Source: Altererythrobacter sp. (GTDB taxonomy: Bacteria; Pseudomonadota; Alphaproteobacteria; Sphingomonadales; Sphingomonadaceae). Taken from it: a stretch of 64,000 nt of DNA. This document shows, in pieces, positions 25,705-33,779 of the stretch. Position numbers and translations under genes: made by a program. The DNA is taken from assembly GCA_031178065.1 (NCBI GenBank), contig JAPSJS010000002.1, forward strand, positions 62,001 through 126,000, given 5' to 3'. Positions within the stretch are counted from its first letter, which is position 1. Each line of letters opens with the position of its first letter. Under the pieces are notes generated by a model. That model had not been told where the DNA came from. It did no database searches and was given only the letters and a program-made list of their open reading frames with translations.

Positions 25705-26882
25705 GAAGCAGGCTCCAGCGGCGCAATCCCGGCGCGCAGCACGCGCAGGGCGTTGCCGCCCATCGCCGCGTGGATCTCATCGGGGGTGAAGCCTTCGTCG
25801 AGCAGCGCCTGCGTCACTTGCACGAGCTGCGAGGTGTCGAAGCGCACGGTGGTCGCGCCGTCGTAATCGCTGCCGAGCGCGACATGCTGGATACCGACGA
25901 GATCGCGCACGTGCTTCATCGCGCGGGCCGCGTCGCGGGGACTGGTGCCGCAGACGGCCGCGTCCCAGTAGCCCACGCCGATCACTCCGCCGGTGCGCGC
26001 GACGCCGCGGATTTCCTCATCCGACAGGTTGCGGTTGACCTGGCATGTCGCCTGCACGCCGCCGTGGCTGGAGACGATCGGGCGCTGCGCCATCGTAAGA
26101 ATGTCGGCGACGCAGGCATGGCTGCAGTGCGCGATGTCGACGATCATCCCGATCGCTTCCATCCGGCGGATCGCCTCGCGCCCTTTGGCCGTCAGACCGC
26201 CTTTCTCGATCCCGTGCATCGAACCGGCGAGATCGTTGTCGAAGAAGTGCGTCAATCCCGCCATGCGGAAGCCCGCCGCGTGGAGCCGGTCGAGATTGCC
26301 GAGATCGCCTTCGAGGTTCTGCAGCCCCTCGATGCTGAGCATGGCCCCGACCGGAGTCGGCGCGCCGCCGCGGCGGGCGAGCAGCGACTGCACGTCCTGC
26401 GGCTGCGCGACTTTCATCAGGCGCCTGTCCGATCCGGCGACCGCGCGGTCGAGCTTCTCGCCGTGGTAGAGCGACCGCTGGAGCAGCGAGGTCCAGGTGC
26501 GGATCGGCTGGAGCTGGGCGATCGCCAGCGCAGTGATGTTGTCGGTCTCGGCGCTGTTCGCGTCGTAGTTCTGGTCCTTGGGGGTCTTGGTCACGCTGGA
26601 GAAGACCTGCAACGCGACGTTGCCGTCCTCCATTCGCGGCAGGTCCTCGTGCCCGTGGGAAGCGCGGTCGAGCAGGTCGCGGTCCCACAGCAGCGTGTCC
26701 GAATGGAGATCGACGATCGTCAGCGTCGCATGAAGCGCCTTCGCCTCATCTGAGATGGGGATCAGCGGCTGGCCGTCGACCTTGTTCATGCCGCGCTCGA
26801 TCATCCCCGGCGCGAAGCCGAAGAACCCGATTGCCGCGAGCACGACCAGCGCCAGCGCGCCCCATGCGATCTTGCGCTTCAT
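25701..26882 (-). CDS. Membrane dipeptidase, peptidase family M19
   Basis: 393 residues from the ATG at 26882. An N-terminal hydrophobic anchor or signal (KIAWGALALVVLAAIGFFGF) indicates a periplasmic catalytic domain. Metal-site and active-site motifs of renal-dipeptidase-like enzymes are present: VDLHSDTLLWDRD (H60, D62), IVDIAHCSH, PIVSSHGG and ALGSDYDG. It probably cleaves dipeptides, possibly including D-amino-acid-containing ones from the cell wall. The frame remains open to 26972, but upstream codons overlap folA in another frame. ATGA overlaps occur at both ends, with folA upstream and ribF downstream. Confidence 0.93.
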   Translation of the reverse strand: MKRKIAWGALALVVLAAIGFFGFAPGMIERGMNKVDGQPLIPISDEAKALHATLTIVDLHSDTLLWDRDLLDRASHGHEDLPRMEDGNVALQVFSSVTKTPKDQNYDANSAETDNITALAIAQLQPIRTWTSLLQRSLYHGEKLDRAVAGSDRRLMKVAQPQDVQSLLARRGGAPTPVGAMLSIEGLQNLEGDLGNLDRLHAAGFRMAGLTHFFDNDLAGSMHGIEKGGLTAKGREAIRRMEAIGMIVDIAHCSHACVADILTMAQRPIVSSHGGVQATCQVNRNLSDEEIRGVARTGGVIGVGYWDAAVCGTSPRDAARAMKHVRDLVGIQHVALGSDYDGATTVRFDTSQLVQVTQALLDEGFTPDEIHAAMGGNALRVLRAGIAPLEPAS

Positions 26883-27373
26883 TCCCCGGATCCCCCTCTC
26901 CGCAGTGTAACGAAATCGAACGCGGGCCGGCCGTCTTCCGCCCCATGCGCCTCGCGCGCCGTTTCCCGCCACTTCGGCCCGAGCGGCGGCATGACCGTAT
27001 CGCCCGCGTAATCGGCATGGATTTCGGTCAGTTCGACCCGCTCGGAGAGCGGCAGGAATGCGTCGAAGATCGCCGCCCCTCCGATCACCGCGATCTCCCC
27101 GTCGCCGGCCAGCGCGAGCGCGTCCTCGGGCGATCCGGCCATCTCGGCGCCGGCCGCATTCCAGTCGGTGCGGCGGGTCAGCACGATATGGCGGCGGCCC
27201 GGAAGCACGCCGGGCAGGCTCTCGAAGGTCTTGCGGCCCATGATCATCGGCTTGCCGATGGTCAGCGCCTTGAAACGCTTGAGATCTGCCGGAATGTGCC
27301 AGGGCAGGGCGCCTGCGTCGCCGATCACCCCGTTCGCCGCGCGTGCATAGATGCAGAACAAGCTCTGCCTCAC
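26879..27373 (-). CDS. folA: Dihydrofolate reductase
   Basis: 164 residues from a GTG at 27373 (the codon before RQSLFCIYARAANGVIG), which gives the normal DHFR length. The frame is open to 27484, but that part would overlap purK. It reduces dihydrofolate with NADPH. Motifs: NGVIG (about 14-18), LPWHIPADLKRFK with the catalytic acidic residue near 30, GRKTFESLP and AVIGGAAIFDAFL. It starts 7 bases after the purK stop and its own stop overlaps the dipeptidase start. Grouping with purE and purK puts one-carbon and purine metabolism on one message. Confidence 0.95.
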   Translation of the reverse strand: MRQSLFCIYARAANGVIGDAGALPWHIPADLKRFKALTIGKPMIMGRKTFESLPGVLPGRRHIVLTRRTDWNAAGAEMAGSPEDALALAGDGEIAVIGGAAIFDAFLPLSERVELTEIHADYAGDTVMPPLGPKWRETAREAHGAEDGRPAFDFVTLRRGGSGE

Positions 27374-27380
27374 GCCCGCG

Positions 27381-28436
27381 TCACCGCTGCCCGATCCGGG
27401 TAATGTGGCCCATCTTGCGGCCCTCGCGTGTCTGGCGCTTGCCGTAGAGGTGCAGATGCGCGCCCGGTTCGGCGAGGCATTCATGGGCGCTGTTCGCGTC
27501 TTCGCCGATCACGTTCGTCATGACGACCTGCGCCGCCGTGGTCGCGGTGTCGCCCAGCGGCAGGCCGCAGATCGCGCGCACGTGGTTCTCGAACTGGCTC
27601 GTCGCCGCGCCCTCGATCGTCCAGTGCCCCGAATTATGCACGCGCGGTGCCATCTCGTTGAACACCGGCCCCTCGCGGGTCGCGAAGAATTCGAGCGTCA
27701 GAACGCCGACGTAGCCCAGCGCTTCGGCCACGCGCGCGGCAAGCTCGCGCGCCGGCGCGACTTGCGCGGCGATAGCCTCCCCCGCCGGCAGGGCCGAAGT
27801 CGCGAGAATGCCGCCGACATGGGTGTTCTCGGCGCTGTCCCAGAACCGCACCTCGCCGTCGTGCCCGCGCACGAGGATCACCGAGAACTCGGCGGTGAAC
27901 TCGACGAAGCCTTCGTAGATCGTCGGCGCGCCCGGCAGGCGGATCGCGTCGGCATCGCGCGCCGTCTGGATGCGCCACTGGCCCTTGCCGTCGTAGCCGT
28001 CGCGCCGCGTCTTGAGAATGCCCGGCGCGCCGATGCGGTCGACCGCGGCCGCGAGTTCCTCGGCCGTATCGACCGGCGCATAGGCCGCGGGCGTGCCGCC
28101 GAGGCTTTCGACGAAGCGCTTTTCCTTGAGCCGGTCCTGCGCTGTTTCCAGCGCACGCGGGTGGGGCGCGAGCAGCGTCTCGATGGCGGCGAGCGGGCCG
28201 ACCGGCACGTTCTCGAATTCCCAGGTCACTACGTCGCATCCCGCGGCGAATTGGGCGAGCGCGGCGGCATCGGTCCAGGGGGCGCAAGTGAAATCGGCGC
28301 TGACTTCCGCGGCGACGCTCTCGCGGCCCGGCGCGAAGACATGGCAGCGATAGCCGAGTTGCGCGGCCGCGATCGCAATCATCCGGCCGAGCTGGCCGCC
28401 CCCGAGAATGCCGATTGTCGCGCCTGGCAGGATCAA
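27381..28436 (-). CDS. purK: 5-(carboxyamino)imidazole ribonucleotide synthase
   Basis: 351 residues. ATP-grasp enzyme that carboxylates aminoimidazole ribonucleotide with bicarbonate and ATP, handing the product to PurE. The N-terminus IGILGGGQLGRMIAIAA is characteristic. The central domain has GILKTRRDGYDGKGQW, and the C-terminal part has EFFATREGPVFNEMAPRVHNSGHWTIEGA. It lies downstream of purE on the same strand, with 118 bases between. That gap shows no promoter or terminator I can defend. Confidence 0.97.
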   Translation of the reverse strand: MILPGATIGILGGGQLGRMIAIAAAQLGYRCHVFAPGRESVAAEVSADFTCAPWTDAAALAQFAAGCDVVTWEFENVPVGPLAAIETLLAPHPRALETAQDRLKEKRFVESLGGTPAAYAPVDTAEELAAAVDRIGAPGILKTRRDGYDGKGQWRIQTARDADAIRLPGAPTIYEGFVEFTAEFSVILVRGHDGEVRFWDSAENTHVGGILATSALPAGEAIAAQVAPARELAARVAEALGYVGVLTLEFFATREGPVFNEMAPRVHNSGHWTIEGAATSQFENHVRAICGLPLGDTATTAAQVVMTNVIGEDANSAHECLAEPGAHLHLYGKRQTREGRKMGHITRIGQR

Positions 28437-28554
28437 CTCTCACTTCCCTCATCCGTTTGCGCCCGGGCTCGCCGGCGCCGTTCTTGCGTGGCGGTGCGCT
28501 AAAGGAAAAAGCGGCCCTTCGACAAGCGCGGGATGAACGGAAATGAGGCGTGCC

Positions 28555-29046
28555 TCAATCCACCGGTCTTTCGCCCACCGCGGCGCTGCGTGCGGCGCGC
28601 CAGTTCTGCAGGCGCCGCGAGAGCTCCGCGTCAGACAGCGCGAGGATCGCTGCGGCCAGCAGCCCAGCGTTGGTCGCGCCCGCCTTGCCGATCGCCAGCG
28701 TCCCGGTCGGCACCCCGGCGGGCATCTGCACAATCGAGAGCAGGCTGTCCTGCCCCGAGAGCGCCTTCGATTCGACCGGCACGCCGAGCACCGGCAGGTG
28801 CGTCAGCGCGCTCAGCATGCCCGGCAGGTGCGCCGCACCGCCAGCGCCGGCGACGATCACCTGGAAACCCTGGTCCGCCGCGCTTTTGGCGAATTCGTAC
28901 ATGCGATCGGGCGTGCGGTGGGCGGAAACGATGCGCGCCTCGTGTGGCACGCCGAGCTCGTCCAGCACGTCGGCGGCGCACTTCATGGTCGGCCAGTCGG
29001 ACTGGCTCCCCATGACGATGGCGACTTTGGCTCCCCCGGCAGGCAT
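28555..29046 (-). CDS. purE: 5-(carboxyamino)imidazole ribonucleotide mutase
   Basis: 163 residues. Class I PurE converts N5-CAIR to CAIR in purine synthesis. [14 protein letters not shown] near the N-terminus, [29 protein letters not shown] and [21 protein letters not shown] cover the active site. It follows gpmA with a single base between stop and start, so translational coupling is likely, and it precedes purK, its pathway partner. Confidence 0.97.
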   Translation of the reverse strand: MPAGGAKVAIVMGSQSDWPTMKCAADVLDELGVPHEARIVSAHRTPDRMYEFAKSAADQGFQVIVAGAGGAAHLPGMLSALTHLPVLGVPVESKALSGQDSLLSIVQMPAGVPTGTLAIGKAGATNAGLLAAAILALSDAELSRRLQNWRAARSAAVGERPVD

Positions 29047-29047
29047 C

Positions 29048-29734
29048 TCAGCGGTCCTTCAGGTAGTGGCGCTCGCCCGGCTTCATCGCGGCGTCGAATT
29101 CGTAGACGATCGGCTGACCGGTCGGGATCTCGAGCCCGGTGATGTCCTCGTCCGAAATGTTCGAGAGATGCTTGACCAGCGCGCGCAGCGAATTGCCGTG
29201 GGCGGAGACGATCACCGTCTCGCCGCTCGCAAGCACGGGCAGGATCTCGCCTTCCCAATAGGGCAGCACGCGCTCGATCGTGAGCTTGAGGCTTTCGGTC
29301 CGCGGCACCGCGATCCCGGCGTAGCGCGGATCGGCGGCAAGATCGTAGTCCGTGCCCTCTTCCATCACCGGCGGCGGGGTGTCGAAGCTGCGGCGCCAGA
29401 TATGGACCTGCTCGTCGCCGTGCCGCTCGCGCATCTCCTGCTTGTCGAGCCCGGTCAGGCCGCCGTAGTGCCGCTCGTTGAGGCGCCAGTCCTTGGTCTC
29501 CGGGATCCACAGCCGCCCGCAGGCTTCCAGCGCAAGGTGCAGCGTCTTGATCGCGCGGGCCTGGAGCGAGGTGAAGGCGCAGGTCGGCAGCACGCCCTTC
29601 TCGGCCAGCAGCTCGCCCGCCGCGATCGCTTCGGCGACGCCTTTCTCGGTCAGATCGACGTCCCACCAGCCGGTGAAGCGATTTTCGAGGTTCCACTGGC
29701 TCTGGCCATGGCGGACGAGAATGAGCGTCGGCAA
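29048..29734 (-). CDS. gpmA: 2,3-bisphosphoglycerate-dependent phosphoglycerate mutase
   Basis: 228 residues. Glycolytic enzyme interconverting 3- and 2-phosphoglycerate. The phosphohistidine motif [10 protein letters not shown] lies at about 6-15. [31 protein letters not shown] and [14 protein letters not shown] complete the signature. I favour a TTG start at 29734 (giving [10 protein letters not shown]) because AGGAG lies 7 bases before it. The ATG at 29749 adds five residues and overlaps that ribosome site. This is the first gene of the long minus-strand run ending at 19726. Confidence 0.95.
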   Translation of the reverse strand: MPTLILVRHGQSQWNLENRFTGWWDVDLTEKGVAEAIAAGELLAEKGVLPTCAFTSLQARAIKTLHLALEACGRLWIPETKDWRLNERHYGGLTGLDKQEMRERHGDEQVHIWRRSFDTPPPVMEEGTDYDLAADPRYAGIAVPRTESLKLTIERVLPYWEGEILPVLASGETVIVSAHGNSLRALVKHLSNISDEDITGLEIPTGQPIVYEFDAAMKPGERHYLKDR

Positions 29735-29769
29735 GGAAAGGCTCCTCATGCGTTCGGGAGCGAGTGCGG

Positions 29770-29931
29770 TTAGCTTTTCGTATCCGGCTTGGAAAGCCCG
29801 CTCTCGTCCGATTCGCCCGCCGGGGCGGTGCGCAATTCACGCGACTGGGCTTTACGGCGGCGCAGGTTCTCGCGCAGCTTGGCCGCGAGGCGCTCCTCGC
29901 GCGACAGATTCTTGCCCGCTCCTTCGGTCAT
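29770..29931 (-). CDS. Small basic/acidic helical protein, unknown function
   Basis: 53 residues from the ATG at 29931; an ATG at 29967 would add 12. The sequence ([24 protein letters not shown] in the middle) predicts one long amphipathic, highly charged helix with a polar tail. No signal peptide or cysteine. It sits between gpmA and the divergently transcribed tRNA-Thr. Codon bias fits a real gene. I have the impression that similar short proteins are widespread in sphingomonads, but no function is known to me. Confidence 0.6.
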   Translation of the reverse strand: MTEGAGKNLSREERLAAKLRENLRRRKAQSRELRTAPAGESDESGLSKPDTKS

Positions 29932-30021
29932 GCGAAACGCCTTGCCGCCAATTGCGTGCTGGCTCAAGCTTGGCTTGACTTTCCCCTAGGGGACGACAAT
30001 AGCGCGCCCGCTTCTCCGAAC

Positions 30022-30096
30022 GCTGCTGTAGCTCAGTGGTAGAGCGCACCCTTGGTAAGGGTGAGGTCGGGAGTTCAATCCTCCCCAGCAGCACCA
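30022..30096 (+). tRNA. tRNA-Thr (anticodon GGT)
   Basis: Complete cloverleaf with encoded CCA. Acceptor GCTGCTG pairs with CAGCAGC, D-arm GCTC/GAGC, anticodon stem CACCC/GGGTG around TTGGTAA (anticodon GGT), T-arm GGGAG/CTCCC around TTCAATC. It is followed immediately by an intrinsic terminator whose stem uses the CCA end. Confidence 0.97.
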
Positions 30097-30123
30097 TTCT
30101 TGCCGCAGGCAAGAATGGTTTTT
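30094..30123 (+). terminator. Intrinsic terminator of tRNA-Thr
   Basis: Perfect 11-base stem CCATTCTTGCC (30094-30104) and GGCAAGAATGG (30108-30118), GCA loop, then TTTTT. The first arm starts in the CCA of the tRNA, so the tRNA 3' end must be freed by processing. Its T-run merges with the left end of repeat copy B. Confidence 0.92.
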
Positions 30124-30374
30124 GTTTCGCCTCAAACGCCGGCGTTCGCATTCGCTCACTTGGCTATCCTCGCTCCCTCCGGTCGCTGCGGTCGCGCTGT
30201 CGCGCTTGCGGGCTGCTGATTGCAGCCCGAGAATTCGCCAGACAGAAATGGCCGGGGAAAGGTCCGGTCGGCGACCAGCCGACCGCAAGGCCGACCGGCC
30301 GCCCGCAGCGGCCCGACCGAAGGGAGGAATAGCCGCGAGGACGCGCGCCCGGATGGGCGCGCGTAAAGCAAAAG
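30119..30374. repeat. Palindromic dispersed repeat, copy B
   Basis: A ~255-base element of the same family as 19512-19722. Shared parts are the TATCCTCGCTCCC block (30165-30205, 35 of 41 bases identical to copy A), the central hairpin CGGGCTGC/GCAGCCCG (30209-30216 with 30222-30229), and a right-end hairpin CGCGCGCCC/GGGCGCGCG (30342-30350 with 30355-30363) around the same GGAT loop. The right end, reversed, resembles the left (GGCTAT...CTCCCT.CGGTCG). The stem sequences differ from copy A but remain fully paired. No plausible gene. It lies after tRNA-Thr and ~40 bases before the PH-domain operon. Confidence 0.72.
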
Positions 30375-30415
30375 TACCCTTGCTCCCAGCCACCGTCTTA
30401 GCCATGTAATGCACC

Positions 30416-30883
30416 ATGGACGAAAGCGACGCGTTGACCCCGCTGCATCCGAACCACGTCAAGGCGATGCGGGTGGCGACGCTGCTTGCCGCGGTTCCCT
30501 TTGTGATCGGCGCGCTCGTGCTGGAAGTCGCCGGCTTCCTGCCCACCGGCGTATTCATCGTGCCGGTGCTGCTTGCCGCAGTGCTGATCGTGATCCGGGC
30601 GCCCATGCGGCGCTACATGGCGCGCGGCTATGTCATGGGTGAGGACCGGCTGCGGGTCGTGCGCGGGCTGTGGTTCCGTTCGGACACTGTGGTACCGTTC
30701 GGGCGGGTCCAGCATATCGACGTTCATCAGGGGCCGCTGGAGCGCGCCTATGGCCTCGCGACGCTGACCCTCCACACCGCCGGCTCGCACAACGCCTCGG
30801 TCTCGCTGCCGGGTCTGGCCGATGCCGACGCGCGGGCGATGCGTGAGACGATCCGGGCGCAGATCAGGCGCGACACGATGTGA
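30416..30883 (+). CDS. PH domain membrane protein (YdbS-like)
   Basis: 155 residues. Two adjacent hydrophobic segments near the N-terminus (MRVATLLAAVPFVIGALVLEV and PTGVFIVPVLLAAVLIVI) precede one bacterial PH-like (bPH_2) domain. The domain carries the typical RLRVVRGLWFRSDTVVPFGRVQHIDVHQGPLERAYGLATL. Such proteins occur in pairs with a larger multi-PH partner, as here. Function is not established; a role in envelope stress or lipid handling is a guess. The stop overlaps the partner's GTG start (GTGA). Confidence 0.9.
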   Translation: MDESDALTPLHPNHVKAMRVATLLAAVPFVIGALVLEVAGFLPTGVFIVPVLLAAVLIVIRAPMRRYMARGYVMGEDRLRVVRGLWFRSDTVVPFGRVQHIDVHQGPLERAYGLATLTLHTAGSHNASVSLPGLADADARAMRETIRAQIRRDTM

Positions 30884-32406
30884 ACGAGCCGGCGGACACT
30901 TCCGAAATCGGCGAACGGCGGACCGAGCCCGCGGGTCTGGTCCTGAGCGCGATCTCGGGCCTGCGGCAGGCGATCCCCGCCGCGATCGCGATGATCTTCG
31001 TCCTGCGCGACCAAGGGCACTGGCTGCTCGCCGCAGTGCCGCTCGCACTCGTGCTGCTGGGGGCGATCGTGTTCGTGGCCTGGCTCCAGTGGCACCGGCT
31101 GACGTACCGCGTCGGCATGGAGGACATCCGGGTCGAGAGCGGCGTTCTCAGCCGCGCGGCACGCTCGGTGCCTTACGAGCGGATCCAGGACGTCAGCCTC
31201 GAGCAGGGGCCGCTCGCCCGCCTGCTTGGCCTGGTCGAGGTGCGCTTCGAAACCGGCGCCGGGGGCAAGGACGAGCTCAAGCTCGCCTATCTCAAGGAAG
31301 CCGAAGGCGAACGGCTGCGCGAGGTCGTGCGCGGGCGCAGAACCGATGCGGCCGCCGAAGCGAGCGAGGGCGAAGCTGGCGCAGGCGAGCCCGCCGCCGA
31401 AGTCCTGTTCGCGATGGCACCGCGCCGGCTCGTTACCTTCGGGCTGTTCGAATTCTCGCTCGCCGTCGTCGCCGTCGTCGCCGGTGCGGTGCAGCAGTTC
31501 GACTTTATCCTTCCGTTCGATCCGTGGGATTTCGATGAGTGGCAGGAACGGCTGGCAGGGCCGGGCTCCTGGCTCTCGGGCCTCGGGCGGACTGCGCAGA
31601 TCGTCGGCGGGATCATCGCGGCGGGTTCGCTGCTCCTGCTCGGCTTCGCCACCGGCCTCGTCCGCACCGTGCTGCGCGACTGGGGCTTCACGCTCGAGCG
31701 GACCGCCAAAGGCTTCCGCCGCCGCCGCGGGCTGCTCACCCGGACCGACGTCGTCATGCCTGCGCACCGCGTGCAGGCGCTCGCCTTCGGCACGGGGATT
31801 CTCCGCCGCCGGTTCGGCTGGCACGGGCTCAAGTTCGTCAGTCTCGCGCAGGATGCCGGCGCGTCGAGCCACGATGTCGCGCCCTTCGCCCGTTGGCGCG
31901 AGCTCGAACCGATCGCGCGCGCCGCGGGTTTCGCGATGCCGACCGAGGACCTCGACTGGCACCGCGCCGGAGCGCGCTATCGCATCGATTCCGCGCTGCT
32001 GGCAGGCGTGGTCGCAGGGGGAATCGCGCTCGCGGTGCTGGTCGCGCTCTCGGCCACGGGCGCCGCCAGCCCGCTCCTCGCACTGATCCCGCTGGGCATC
32101 GCGCTGCCGCTGGCGGCATGGCAATGGTTTCTCTGGCGGTTCGAGCGGCATACGCTCGACGAGGCGCAGGTCTATGCGCGGCATGGCTGGCTGGCGCCGC
32201 GCACCGACGTCGCCTCTCGCGCCAAGCTGCACTCGGCCGAGATCGCGCAAGGGCCGATCGCCCGCCGGCGCGGCTATGCGACCTTGCACCTCGGCCTTGC
32301 CGGTGGGAAGCTGGCGATCGAGGGGATACCGCTCGCCCGGGCGCGGGAGCTGCGCGCGGCGATCCTGCGCAGCATCACCGCGCAGGACTTCTCCCGAATC
32401 AACTAG
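30880..32406 (+). CDS. Multi-PH-domain membrane protein (YdbT-like)
   Basis: 508 residues from a GTG overlapping the previous stop. There are three bPH_2 modules: about 70-150 (GVLSRAARSVPYERIQDVSLEQGPLARLLGLVEV), about 270-350 (GLLTRTDVVMPAHRVQALAFGTGILRRRFG) and about 430-500 (GWLAPRTDVASRAKLHSAEIAQGPIARRRGYATL). Paired hydrophobic segments separate them, five to six in total. Together with the 155-residue partner this is the YdbS/YdbT arrangement. Its 3' end overlaps the convergent GNAT gene by 8 bases. Confidence 0.9.
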   Translation: MNEPADTSEIGERRTEPAGLVLSAISGLRQAIPAAIAMIFVLRDQGHWLLAAVPLALVLLGAIVFVAWLQWHRLTYRVGMEDIRVESGVLSRAARSVPYERIQDVSLEQGPLARLLGLVEVRFETGAGGKDELKLAYLKEAEGERLREVVRGRRTDAAAEASEGEAGAGEPAAEVLFAMAPRRLVTFGLFEFSLAVVAVVAGAVQQFDFILPFDPWDFDEWQERLAGPGSWLSGLGRTAQIVGGIIAAGSLLLLGFATGLVRTVLRDWGFTLERTAKGFRRRRGLLTRTDVVMPAHRVQALAFGTGILRRRFGWHGLKFVSLAQDAGASSHDVAPFARWRELEPIARAAGFAMPTEDLDWHRAGARYRIDSALLAGVVAGGIALAVLVALSATGAASPLLALIPLGIALPLAAWQWFLWRFERHTLDEAQVYARHGWLAPRTDVASRAKLHSAEIAQGPIARRRGYATLHLGLAGGKLAIEGIPLARARELRAAILRSITAQDFSRIN

Positions 32407-32719
32407 CGGTCGGCGCGCGCAAGGCGGCCCATTCGGGATGGCGCCGGAACTGCGCTTTGACGTAGGAGCATTGCGGCTCGATCGTGAAACCCTCCGCCTT
32501 CGCGTCGGCGATCAGCGCCTCGACCAGCGCCGCCGCGACGCCGCGCCCGCCGATCTCGGGCGGGACCAGCGTATGGTCGGCGATCCGCGCATTGCCACGC
32601 GCTTTCCAGGTCAGCCGCCCGACATGGTCGCTGCCTGGCACGTGCGCGCGATATTCGCCGTGAACCGGCGCATCGCCCGGGCCAGGGTGCCGGGTAATCT
32701 CGAGACCTTCGATCGTCAT
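32399..32719 (-). CDS. GNAT-like N-acetyltransferase, YjdJ type
   Basis: 106 residues, the short single-domain form. HTLVPPEIGGRGVAAALVEALIADAKAEG contains the acetyl-CoA-binding R/Q-x-x-G-x-G/A loop, and PQCSYVKAQFRRHPEW is the typical C-terminal motif of this subgroup. Substrate unknown; related small proteins may acetylate polyamines or protein termini. It overlaps the convergent PH-domain gene by 8 bases and is divergent from the threonine aldolase. Confidence 0.9.
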   Translation of the reverse strand: MTIEGLEITRHPGPGDAPVHGEYRAHVPGSDHVGRLTWKARGNARIADHTLVPPEIGGRGVAAALVEALIADAKAEGFTIEPQCSYVKAQFRRHPEWAALRAPTAS

Positions 32720-32771
32720 GGATGTCGCTCCTTCTTGCGCTGAACGCTGCGGCGGCTAGACGCGTTCCGCC

Positions 32772-33779
32772 ATGTCCAGCGCCAAGCAGTTCCTCTCCGA
32801 TAACGCCGCCGCGGTCCACCCGAAGGTGTGGGACGCCATGCGCACCGCTGACGTGCCCGATTCGCCTTACGATGGCGATGCGCTGTCGCAGCGGCTGGAC
32901 GAGGCGTTCTCGGCGCTGTTCGGCCGCGACTGCGCGGCGATCTGGGCCGCGACGGGAACGGCCGCCAACTGCCTGGCGCTCGCCACGCTGGTCCAGCCGC
33001 ACGGCGGCGTCGTCTGCCACCGCGAGGCGCATATCGAGATGGACGAGGGCGGGGCGCCCGGCTTCTACCTGCACGGCGCGAAGCTGCTGCTGGCCGAGGG
33101 CGAGGCCGCGAAGCTCACGCCGGAGGCGATTCGAACGGTGATCGACCCGATCCGCGACGACGTCCATCAGGTGCAGCCGCATGCGATCTCGGTCACGCAG
33201 GCGAGCGAATACGGCTGCTGCTACCGTCCGGACGAGCTCGCCGCGATCGGGGCACTGGCGAAGGAGCGCGGCCTTGGCCTGCACGTCGACGGCGCGCGCT
33301 TCGGCAATGCGGTCGCCTTCCTCGGCTGCTCGCCGGCCGAGGCCATGGGCCCGGCCGATGCGTTGAGCTTCGGCTGCATCAAGAACGGCGCGATGAGCGC
33401 CGAAGCCATCGTGTTCTTCGATCCCGCCGCCGCCGATCTGGCGCGCTACCGCCGCAAGCGGGCGGGGCATTTGCAGTCGAAGGGGCGGTTTCTCGCGGCG
33501 CAATTGCTGGCGATGCTCGAAGGCGACTTGTGGCTGGGCAACGCGCGCGCGGCCAACGCTGCCGCGCGCGAGATCGCCTCGGCCTGCGGCGAGCGGCTGA
33601 TGCATCCGGTCGAGGCGAACGAGCTGTTCGTGCGGCTCACGCCGGCCGAGCGCGAGGCGCTGCGTGCGCAGGGTTTCGCCTTCTACGACTGGGGCGCCGA
33701 TGCCGCGCGCTTCGTCACCGCCTGGAACAGCGATCCCGCCGCCGCGGCGGCGCTGGCGCGCGCGATCGCCGGCCTGTGA
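32772..33779 (+). CDS. Threonine aldolase family protein (PLP enzyme)
   Basis: 335 residues. Fold-type I PLP enzyme that cleaves threonine or allo-threonine to glycine and acetaldehyde. FLSDNAAAVHPKVW is the expected N-terminal block, then ATGTAANCLALATL (cofactor phosphate region) and HREAHIEMDEGGAPGF. GLHVDGARFGNAVAFLG carries the PLP-ring aspartate, and SFGCIKNGAM has the Schiff-base lysine. The stop overlaps a DMT-family transporter start (GTGA). Stereospecificity cannot be read from sequence alone. Confidence 0.93.
   Translation: MSSAKQFLSDNAAAVHPKVWDAMRTADVPDSPYDGDALSQRLDEAFSALFGRDCAAIWAATGTAANCLALATLVQPHGGVVCHREAHIEMDEGGAPGFYLHGAKLLLAEGEAAKLTPEAIRTVIDPIRDDVHQVQPHAISVTQASEYGCCYRPDELAAIGALAKERGLGLHVDGARFGNAVAFLGCSPAEAMGPADALSFGCIKNGAMSAEAIVFFDPAAADLARYRRKRAGHLQSKGRFLAAQLLAMLEGDLWLGNARAANAAAREIASACGERLMHPVEANELFVRLTPAEREALRAQGFAFYDWGADAARFVTAWNSDPAAAAALARAIAGL

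Noticed and set aside
30022-30415. Genomic island integrated at tRNA-Thr
   Set aside because: No integrase, no direct repeat of the tRNA 3' end, and the flanking genes are core functions. The sequence here is a terminator and a palindromic repeat.
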